Source of the DNA: Streptomyces silaceus
Lineage (GTDB): Bacteria; Actinomycetota; Actinomycetes; Streptomycetales; Streptomycetaceae
Assembly: GCF_001419745.1 (NCBI RefSeq)
Contig: NZ_LIRJ01000071.1
Span: 1 to 36,801 of the forward strand
Reading direction: 5' to 3'
Length of the DNA stretch: 36,801 nucleotides
Part shown: positions 23,928 through 33,900 of the stretch, piece by piece
Position numbering within the stretch: the stretch's first letter is position 1
Layout of the letters: each line of letters starts with the position of its first letter
Made by a program: the position numbers and the translations under genes
The notes under the pieces: model-generated
Told to the model about the DNA's origin: nothing
The model's database searches: none
The model's input: only the letters and a program-made list of their open reading frames with translations

Positions 23928-24350
23928 CTAGCGGGTGGCGAGCCGCTCCAGCAGCGCGGCACTGCGTGCGAGCAGCGCCCGCTCCTCGTCGGTGAGTTCG
24001 GCGTCGATGGCCTGCGCGAGCCAGCCGGCCCTGCGGCCGCGCTCCGCTTCGAGTGCCGCCCTGCCCGCGTCCGACAGCTCCACGAGCGACTTGCGGCCGT
24101 CCGTGGGGTGCGCCCGGCGCGTGATCAGCTTCTGTTCCATGAGCAGCCCCACCGCGCGGGCCATCGACTGGGGGCGTACGCGTTGGTCGGCGGCGAGGTC
24201 GCTGGTGGTCATGGCGCCGTCGCGGTCGAGCGTGCCGAGCACGGCGACCTGTCCGACGGGCATGCGGTCCTCGTGCTTGACGCGTCGGGTGAGCTTGCCC
24301 ATCGCGGTGCGCAGTTCGGCGGCGATGGCGGCGGCTTCCGAGGTGGGCAT
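23928..24350 (-). CDS. MarR-family regulator
   Basis: 140 aa, the usual MarR size. The winged helix region reads V-G-Q-V-A-V-L-G-T-L, then M-T-T-S-D-L-A-A-D-Q-R-V-R-P-Q-S-M-A-R-A-V, with wing R-R-A-H-P-T-D-G-R-K-S-L-V-E-L-S. Long helices at both ends form the dimer. ATG 24350 begins M-P-T-S-E and is preceded by GATAAA and 7 bp, without a ribosome site; an upstream in-frame ATG at 24404 would add 18 residues lying inside the dyad array and is less likely. Divergent from the enolase gene across the six-dyad array, which it probably binds. It is 78 bp upstream of the tetR gene on the same strand. Confidence 0.85.
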   Translation of the reverse strand: MPTSEAAAIAAELRTAMGKLTRRVKHEDRMPVGQVAVLGTLDRDGAMTTSDLAADQRVRPQSMARAVGLLMEQKLITRRAHPTDGRKSLVELSDAGRAALEAERGRRAGWLAQAIDAELTDEERALLARSAALLERLATR

Positions 24351-24371
24351 AGGGCACTTTATCCCGTTGAC

Positions 24372-25852
<1,481 letters not shown>

Positions 25853-25935
25853 CCGGCGGCAGATCCTGACCGGCCCGCACGCCGCTCCACATAATCGAAC
25901 TGCGTCGCACCGCTTCCTGATGATGCAATGGCGCG

Positions 25936-26928
25936 GTGACCGAACACGACGAGGTGGCGGCCGTCCAGCCGCAGACACTGGCCTGGGTACGCCGACACCT
26001 GGAGGCCGGCGAACGGATCCTCGGAATCGAGGCGTTGCGCGGCGGAATCAGCGCGGAGATGCGACGGCTGACCATCGGCACGTGCGACGGCGGCACGCGT
26101 GACCTCGTTCTGCGGAGCTTCGTGGACCCGTTCTCTGTGGCGCGCGCCGAGGACGCGCTGGACAGGGAGGCCGGCGCCCTGACCCTGCTCCCGGGGTCCG
26201 GGGTGTCGGCGCCGGAACTGGTCGCGGTCGACGCGACCGCCGAGCAGTGCGCGTACCCGTCGCTGCTCATGACGCATCTCCCGGGCCGGACGGTGCTCGG
26301 TGACGAAGGGGAGGGCGCGGGAGATGCCGGAGATGCGGGATTGGAGAGGCGGGTAACCCTGCTGGCCCGTCAACTCGTGGCGATCCACACTCTGCGCCCC
26401 GCCCAACGGCCCCGGGAGTACGAGGCGTTGACGACCGCCGACACCGTCGTCGTCCCCCAGGGCGCCGACGCGGCGGCGTGGGCCGCGGCGACCGACGTGA
26501 TCCGCAGGCCCACGCCGCCCTACGAAGGGCGCTTCCTGCACCGGGACTTCCAACCCGGCAACGTCCTCTTCGACGTGCCGTCCTCAGGGGCAGGAGAGGC
26601 GCGGATCACCGGCGTCGTCGACTGGGCGCAGACGTCCTGGGGCCCGACGGACCTCGATGTCACCCACTGCTCCACCGTCCTCGCGGTGCTGCACGGGCCG
26701 GCATGGGGTCAGCGGTTCTCCGAGGCGTACGAAGAGGCCGGCGGAGTACTCGCCGCGGACGCGCGGGAACGGCAGTACTGGCAGGTGCGCGACGCCCTGG
26801 CCTTCTCGGAGGACGTGCGCGCGGTGGCGCAGGCCTGGCAGGAGGCGGGCAGGAAGGACCTGACGGCGCGCGTGGCGGAGGAGCGGCTGGACGCGTACGT
26901 CACAGCCCTGATGGGGATGCCGGGCTGA
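25936..26928 (+). CDS. APH-fold phosphotransferase
   Basis: 330-aa member of the aminoglycoside phosphotransferase/choline kinase-like family. The catalytic loop is L-H202-R-D204-F-Q-P-G-N-V-L-F and the metal-binding segment G-V-V-D-W. An N-lobe I-L-G-I-E-A-L-R-G-G-I-S-A-E-M-R-R comes before it. The start is a GTG without a ribosome site; TGCAAT lies 6 bp upstream, so it may be leaderless. It follows enolase by 83 bp but there is no sign of coupling. Family members phosphorylate antibiotics, sugars or small alcohols; neither the substrate nor a link to the neighbouring peptide cluster can be shown from sequence. Confidence 0.82.
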   Translation: MTEHDEVAAVQPQTLAWVRRHLEAGERILGIEALRGGISAEMRRLTIGTCDGGTRDLVLRSFVDPFSVARAEDALDREAGALTLLPGSGVSAPELVAVDATAEQCAYPSLLMTHLPGRTVLGDEGEGAGDAGDAGLERRVTLLARQLVAIHTLRPAQRPREYEALTTADTVVVPQGADAAAWAAATDVIRRPTPPYEGRFLHRDFQPGNVLFDVPSSGAGEARITGVVDWAQTSWGPTDLDVTHCSTVLAVLHGPAWGQRFSEAYEEAGGVLAADARERQYWQVRDALAFSEDVRAVAQAWQEAGRKDLTARVAEERLDAYVTALMGMPG

Positions 26929-26945
26929 GCCCGACGGCGGGTCCG

Positions 26946-26986
26946 GACACCCGGGCCGCCGGTGGGGCGACCCGGGGCGGGGTGTC
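26946..26986. terminator. Hairpin between convergent phosphotransferase and dioxygenase genes
   Basis: GACACC (26946-26951) pairs with GGTGTC (26981-26986), extended inwards by CGGG (26952-26955) with CCCGG (26971-26975). The structure overlaps the stop of the dioxygenase gene and lies 18 bp after the phosphotransferase stop. It also marks the left limit of the biosynthetic cluster. Confidence 0.5.
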
Positions 26987-27854
26987 AGGCCTTCAGGGGG
27001 CCGCCGTTGATCGCGACGCGGCGGCCGTAGCGGGTCTGCGGGTAGTAGTCGTACGTCGCGTGGTGCTGGACGCAGCGGTTGTCCCAGAAGACCAGGGTGT
27101 TGGCGGTCCAGCGGACGCGGCAGCTGAGCAGCGGGCGGTGGGTGACGAGGGCGAAGAGCATGTCGAGCACCGCGCGGCTCTCGTCCTCCGAGAGCTGCGG
27201 GATGCGCGAGGTGTACGCCTGGTTCACGTAGAGGATCGGCCGGTCGGTCTCGGGGTGACGGACCACGAGCGGGTGCTCGTTGACCGGGATCTCGTAGTTC
27301 GGCGGCACGGTGTAGCCCCGGAAGCTCTGCGCGCCGTCGTGCACGGCGGTCAGACCGTCGAGGAGCCCGCGCCAGGTGGGGGAGAGCATCTCGTACGCCA
27401 GGTGCATGTTGGCGAACAACGTGTCGCCGCCGCTGCCGCCCTCCGGGGTCTCGGTGATGTAGAGCATCGAACCGAGGGACGGCTCGGCGTCCGCGGTGCC
27501 GTCCGCGTGCCAGGCGTTCCCCGCGACGTTCGCCGCCGCCGCGCTCGTCTTGATCTCCAGCACGTACGGGTCGCCCTCGGGCGGCGGCGGGTTGACCGGG
27601 CGCAGCTCGCCGAAGTGGCCGGCGAGGCGCTTGTGCTGCTCGTCGGTGATCTCCTGGTCACGGAAGACCAGGACGTGGTGGTCCAGGAACGCGGTCCTGA
27701 TCTCGGCCAGCTGCGCGTCGGACAGCCGCCCGAGGTCCACGCCGGAGACCTCGGCACCGATGACAGGGGTCAGGGGGGCCACGGAGATCTCCCGGTAATC
27801 CCTCGACGGCCTGGTCGTGATGGCTTCGAGGGCGTCCAGCTCGTACTTCTCCAC
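26985..27854 (-). CDS. TauD/TfdA-family Fe(II)/2-oxoglutarate dioxygenase, likely detoxinine hydroxylase
   Basis: 289 aa, normal for TauD. The iron site is H116-A-D118 (W-H-A-D-G-T) with the distal His264 or 265 in C-V-Q-H-H-A-T-Y, and the 2-oxoglutarate Arg lies in R-Y-G-R-R-V-A. L-V-F-R-D-Q-E-I is the family's N-terminal strand. It starts at GTG after GGAGGA (4 bp). It is 74 bp downstream of the NRPS-PKS gene and co-directional. In detoxin/rimosamide clusters a TauD homologue accompanies the synthetase; a proline-derived pyrrolidine hydroxyl in detoxinine is the obvious product of such an enzyme. That assignment is inference; taurine or sulfonate cleavage would be the alternative but no ssu/tau genes are near. 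Confidence 0.85.
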   Translation of the reverse strand: MEKYELDALEAITTRPSRDYREISVAPLTPVIGAEVSGVDLGRLSDAQLAEIRTAFLDHHVLVFRDQEITDEQHKRLAGHFGELRPVNPPPPEGDPYVLEIKTSAAAANVAGNAWHADGTADAEPSLGSMLYITETPEGGSGGDTLFANMHLAYEMLSPTWRGLLDGLTAVHDGAQSFRGYTVPPNYEIPVNEHPLVVRHPETDRPILYVNQAYTSRIPQLSEDESRAVLDMLFALVTHRPLLSCRVRWTANTLVFWDNRCVQHHATYDYYPQTRYGRRVAINGGPLKA

Positions 27855-27928
27855 AGAGTCCTCCAGAGGTGTAGGGGTCGGGGTGGGCCAGCTGTTCGGG
27901 CCGGGTGCTTTGCGGGTGTGAGTCGGTG

Positions 27929-30900
27929 TCAGGCGTGGTGCTGCGCGCCGGCGCTCGCCTGGTTGATCGCCTCGGCCACCGCCCCGGCGTGCGGTGACCG
28001 CACGACGCCGTAGTGGTCCGTGGCCAGCCCGCCCCACCGCAGCGTTCCCGGCAGGTGGGAACGCCAGCGGGCGTGCTGCTCCGTCGGGCTGCCGAGCGTC
28101 GGCAGCCCGGCGAACGACTGCTCGGCCAGCCACAGCCGGGTGGCGGTGGCGCCGATCCGGGGCACCTCGTGGTCGGCCATGCTGCGCAGGTTGGCACGGC
28201 AGCAGCGGGCGAGCCGCTCGGCGTACGCGCGGGCCCGCTGACCCGCCAGGCCGTCCCCGGCGAGGCCGAGTTCGGCGGCGAACACCGTGCCGAGCTGCGT
28301 GTCGTCGTACCCCTGGAAGACCGTGCCGCTGCCGGGCGGCGGCGGATCCACCAGGTGCAGCGAGCCGACCGGGGACCCGGCCGACTCGGCCTCGGCCGCC
28401 ATGTCGGTGGCCACCCACGCGCCGAAGGACCAGCCCGCCAGATGCCAGCGCCACGCGGACTGCGGGAAGCGGGCCCGCAGGGCGGCCGCGTACCGCCGGG
28501 CGCGCTCGCGCAGCGTCCACCCGAGAGGGGTGGTCCGCCGCAGGCCCGGGTCGGCGATCAGGACGACGGTCAGCCGTGCGTCGAGGGAGGAGACCAGGGC
28601 GCGGTAGGCCTGGACGTCGCCGCCGACCGGGTGCACCAGGCACACCACGTCGGCGCCGGTGCCCTCCTGCCAGACGTCCGGCGTGATCTCTTCGGCCCCA
28701 GCCGTTTCCTCGGTCTCCATGGCCTCTGCGGTCTTCTCCGTGTCCGTGCTCCGGGCCTTTGCCGGTTCGCCACGCCGCTCGGACAGGCGCGCCAGGATCT
28801 CGGAGAGCGTGGCCCGGTGGCCGAAGGAGGCCAGATCCAGCTCCACGCCGTAGTGGCGGTCGATCTCCTCGATGAGGTCCAGGAGGGTCAGCGAGTCGGC
28901 CCCCAGGTCGTACAGCGACGCTTCCGGGTCGAGGTCCTCGACGTCCAGCGCGGCCCGCGCCCACCCGGCCAGCAGCTCACCGGGCTCCTCGACGCTTCCC
29001 TCGGCCTCGGAGCCGCCCCGCCGTGGCGCGCCGGGCACCGGCCCGGCGTAGAAGGCGCGGGACTCCACGAGGTCGGTGGTGGACACCAGCAGGTGCGGCA
29101 ACCGCAGGTCGAGCGCCCGCGCGAACGTGCGCAGGCCCTCGGCCACGGTCAGGCCGACCCCGAGGTGCGCCTGGTGCCGGCTGTCGCCGTGCGGCGCGCG
29201 CAGCGCCATGCCGGTCTCGCGCCACACGTCCCAGCCGATGCCGATCCGCGCGGTCCGCCCCGCCCCGTCGCCTCCGTACTGGGCGAAGGCGTCGAGCAGG
29301 GCGTTGGCCGCCGCGTAGTCGTACTGACCGATGCCGCCGAACTGCGCCGACATGGACGAGCAGTAGACCGCCACGTCCGGCCGGAACTGCTCGACGAGGA
29401 GTTCTACCAGCAGGGCGCCGCGCACCTTGGCAGCGTGCGCCGCGTGCGCGGCACCCGCTTCGCGGCGGGACAGCAGGCCGCCCGCCGGCACTCCGACGGC
29501 GTGCACCACCGAGGCCATCGACTCCGTACGGGCGGCGATCCGGCCCGCCACCTCCTTCAGCGGCGCGACGGCGAGATCCGCCTCGATGAGCTCGACGCGG
29601 TCGGCCCAGCGGGCCAACTCCTCGGGCAGCCGGGGCCGTCGGGACAGCAGCAGTACACGTCCCTCGGTGTGTTCGAGGAGCCACGCGGCGAGGCCGGTGC
29701 CGAGCCCGCCGGTGCCACCGAGGACCACGTGGTTCCCGCCCGCCACCGAAGGTGCCGCGCCCGCCGGAGCCGCCGCCCGCAGGGGCAGCGTCATCTGCTC
29801 CCACCAGAAGCCCTCGCGCAGCGCCAGATGGCGCGGTGGCGATGCGGGGCCCGCCGACGCCGCGAGGAGCGCGGACAGCTGCGGGACCCAGTCGTCGGGA
29901 TCCTCGACGTCCACCCAGTGCCCTTCCGGGGCGCCCTCCTGCGGCGCGACCTCGGCGACACCGGCGAGCAGCGCGGCCTCCGGGCGGGTGACCGCGCCGA
30001 GCACCGGCCGGGCCCCGCACGACAGCCACCACGGCCGGACGCCCAGTCCGCGCGGTGCCCCCTGGAGGGCGCGGATCAGCGCGGCGGGCGTGTCCAGGCA
30101 GGCCCAGACCGCCCGGTCGAGCGCCTTGTCGCCGACCGGTCCGTCGATGCCGAGCGGCAGCGCGTGCAGCCAGTCGACGTCCGCGCAGCCCTCCTCGGCG
30201 AGCGCGTCCAGGACGCGTCGCAGCTGCCCGGGGTCGGCGGGATCGGCCTCGAAGCGGTCGAGCTCCGGGCGGGCGAACCGCTCCGCCGCCCTGATCCACA
30301 CGACGCGACGGTGACCGGCGGCGAGCGCGGCCGGCGCCGCGCCGCCCTCCGGGCCGTCGGCGACGACGACCACCGTCCGCGCACAGCGAGCGGTCGTGCT
30401 CGTCGCGGCCCGCCGCATCCGGGTCCACTGCGGCCGGTGCAGCCAGTCCGTCTCCGGCAGCCGCTCCGGCACCGCCACGACGTCGGGTGCGGACGACCCT
30501 CCGGTCGGCACGGATGCCGCGGGACGGACTGCCGTGCGCGGCAGGTCGTAGTCCGCGAGGTCGAACGCCGGGGCGGGGAAGTCCCACGGCGGCTGCGCCG
30601 GGCCGTCGGGCCAGGCGAGCCGACGGCCCCCGAGCCAGGCGGCGGCCAGTTCCTGCACCGGCCGGCCGTGCGTCTCCAGGGCGGGCCCGGCGACGGGCTC
30701 GGGCCGCGACGCGGCCGTGGCCGCCGTGTGCAGCAGCCAGGCGACCGCGCTCGCCGCGTCGCGGCAGACGGCGGCCGTCCGCAGCGGGCCCTGCGGCCGG
30801 CCCGCCTGCAAGTGGCGCAGGGTGCGGGCGTAGCTGTCGGGGTGGCGCGTGAGGTGGGCGGCGACGCGCTCGGCGTCCGCGGCGAGCTGGGCCTCGCCGA

Positions 30901-33900
30901 CGGCCGAGAGCACGACGAGCGGTACCGTGCCGGACCCGGTGGGCTCGGTGGGGACGGCGGGCGGATCGCCCGCCTCCAGGATCACGTGCGCGTTGGTCCC
31001 GCCGATGCCGAAGCTGCTCACCGCCGCGACCCGGGCCCGGCCCTCCGGCCAGGGAAGGGCCTCCGTGGGCACGTAGAAGGGCGCCGGGTCGGGACCGATC
31101 TCCGGGTTGAGCGCGCGGAAGTCGCGGGTGGGCGGTATCCGCCCGTGGTGGACCGCGAGCGCGGCCCTGATCAGGCCGACGGCACCGGCCGCCGCGCCCA
31201 GGTGGCCGATCTGGCTCTTCACCGAGCTGAGGGCGCAGTGGTCCGGCTCGTCCACTCCGAGGGCCTGGCGCAGCGCACCCGCCTCCACGGGGTCGCCGAG
31301 CCGGGTGCCGGTGCCGTGCGCCTCCACGTACGCCACGTCGGCGCCCGTACGGCCGCTGCGGGCCAGCGCGCCGCGGATCACCGCGCGCTGCCCCGCCAGG
31401 GACGGTGCGCTGTAACTGAGCTTGGCCGCGCCGTCGTTGTTGACCGCGGAGCCGCTGATCACCGCGTAGACGGTGTCGCCGTCGCGGCGCGCGAGGGCGA
31501 GCGGCTTGAGTACGACCACTCCGGCGCCGCTGCCTCCGACGGTGCCGCCCGCGTCGTCGCTGAAGGGCCGGCAGTGACCGTCGGGCGAGAAGATGTGCTG
31601 CGGACGGTAGCGGTATCCGTCGGTCAGCTCCGGGTCGACGAGGACGCCGCCCGCGAGCATCACGTCGGCGTCGCCCTGCCGCAGCAGGGACGCCGCCAGG
31701 TGCACGGCGACGAGCGAACTGGAGCACGCCGTCTGGCTGCTGAGCACCGGGCCGGTGAGCCCGAGGTGGAAGGCGGTCTTGGTGGCGAGGAAGTCCTTCT
31801 CGTGGTGCAGGGCCAGCTGGAAGTCGTCGGGCAGCGCGTCGGGACCGGTCTCGCGGAGCATCGCCCGGAAGTACGTGTTCTCGCCCGCGCCCGCGACCAG
31901 GCCGGTCCGCAGCGCGCCCGGATCGGCGATGCCCGCGTGGGCGAGCGCCTCGACGCACGTCATCAGGAGCTGGCGCTGCTGAGGGTCCATCAGCCGGGCT
32001 TCCTGGCGGCTGATGCCGAACCGCTCGGGGTCGAAGGCCAGCATCCCGTCCAGTTGGCTGCGCGCGCCGACCAGGCCGTCCGGCGCGTCGAAGTGCTCGA
32101 TGCCGCTCCGCCCGGAGACCACCAGGTCCCAGAAGGCCGCGAGGTCCGGTGCGCCGGGCGCGCGGACGGCCATCCCGACGATCGCGACGCCGTCGTCCGC
32201 CGCCGGCTCGGGGGAACCTGCCGGGCGTACGTCGGCCGAGCCGTCCGGCGCCGGATCCATACGTTCGAGGAAGCGCGCCAGCTCTCTCGGAGTGACGTGC
32301 TCGAAGAGGTCGGCGACGGTGAAGCGCAGCCCGAGTCCGGCGGTGCACCGCAGGTGGAAGCGCATCAGAGCGATGCTGGAGGCGCCCGCCGCGAAGTAGG
32401 TCTGGTCCGGCGCGATGGGCACGCCGGTCACCTCTTCGAAGACGGCGGCGAGGTGCGCCTCCCGTGCGGACGGCGCCGACGCGGCCGTCTCCTGGCCGGT
32501 GGCACCGGCCAGGTCACGGCCGGGCGCGCGCAGGGCGGCGTTCCGGTCGAGCTTGCCGCTCGGGGTGCGCGGCAGCCGGTCGAGGATCCGGAAACGCTCG
32601 ACCCGGACGTGCCCGGGGAGCAGCCCCGCCAGGTGCTCCCGCAACTCCGCCGGGGACGGCGCGTCGCCACGGCACTGGAGACCCGCGACGAGTGAGAGCC
32701 CGTCGACGGCGACGACGGCCCCGAGCACGGCCTCGTGTCGCGTCAACGCGGCCTCGACCTGGCCGAGTTCGAGCCGGTGGCCGCTGAGTTTGACCTGGTC
32801 GTCCGCGCGGCCGAGGCAGTGCAGCAGACCGTCGTGGTCGAAGCGTGCCCGGTCGCCGGTGCGGTAGAAGAGCCCGTCGCCGGGGAGCCGGACGAACCGC
32901 TCCCGGTTCAGCGGGGTCTCGCCCAGGTAGCAGGGCTCGTCCAGTACGCCGCCGACGAGGAGTTCACCGGCACAGCCGGGCGGCAGCGGGAGGTCCGCCT
33001 CGTCGACGACGCGCAGCACCGCGCCGGCCGCCGGGTGCCCGATCGCCGGGCGGTCCGGCCACGCGGCCGGATCGCCGTCCAGGCACAAGGCGCTGACGAC
33101 GTGCGTCTCGGTCGGCCCGTAGTGGTTGAACAGCCGCGCGCCGGGCATCCCGGCGAACCACCCGCGGACGGCGTCGGTGCACACCAACTGCTCGCCCGCG
33201 GTGACCACTTCGCGCAACCGGGAGGGGTGAAGGCCCAGGTGGACGCCGTGCTCGGCGAGCAACTGCAGCGCCACGTACGGCAGGAAGAGCCGCTCGACGC
33301 CCTCCGAGGCGAGCCGGTCGAGGAGTGCGGGTACGTCCCGTCGCAGGGCGGGATCGATCAGGCGCAGGCAGCCGCCGGTGCACAGGGTTCCGAAGATCTC
33401 CTGGAAGGAGACGTCGAAGGAGAGCATGGCGAACTGCTGGGTCAGCGCGGGCGCGCCCAGCCCGCCGGGACCCGCCTGCCAGTGCAGCAGGTCGCACAGC
33501 GTGCGGTCGAAGACCCGCACGCCCTTGGGCCGGCCGGTCGAGCCGGAGGTGAACAGGGTGTACAGCGGCCGGGCGCCCGCGTGTGCCGGGAGCGGTGGTG
33601 CGTCGGTGCCCGCCGCGCGGGGGTCGGACAGCGTGACGTGCAGGCGGGGTACGCCGCCGGGGTCCACCCCGTCGAACGCGGTCCCGTCACCCGGCGGGAG
33701 CAGGACGCACAACGGGTCGGTCTGCTCCACGATCTGCCGCAGCAGCGCGGGCGGGTACGACGGGTCGAGCGGCACCGCCGTCAGGTTCAGCCGGGCCAGC
33801 GCGAGAAGGCCCACGACATGCTCGACGGACGGTTCGAGGAACAGCGCCACGTGGCTCTGTTCGGCCGCGCCCGGCAGCCGCAGCGTCGCGGCCAGTTCCG

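Noticed and set aside
26985..27854. Reading the TauD protein as a taurine dioxygenase for sulfur scavenging
   Set aside because: No sulfonate transporter or related genes are near, and it is co-directional and 74 bp behind the synthetase, so a tailoring role is more likely.
30460..30970. A possible degenerate acyltransferase in the KS-KR gap
   Set aside because: The interval is only about 165 residues and has neither the GHSxG nucleophile nor the FPGQG start; it reads as linker.
28013..32695. A 1,560-codon open frame on the + strand opposite the NRPS-PKS gene
   Set aside because: It is a GC-rich mirror of the synthetase frame: composition is Arg/Gly/Val/Glu-rich with no recognisable domain, while the - strand reads continuous NRPS/PKS motifs.
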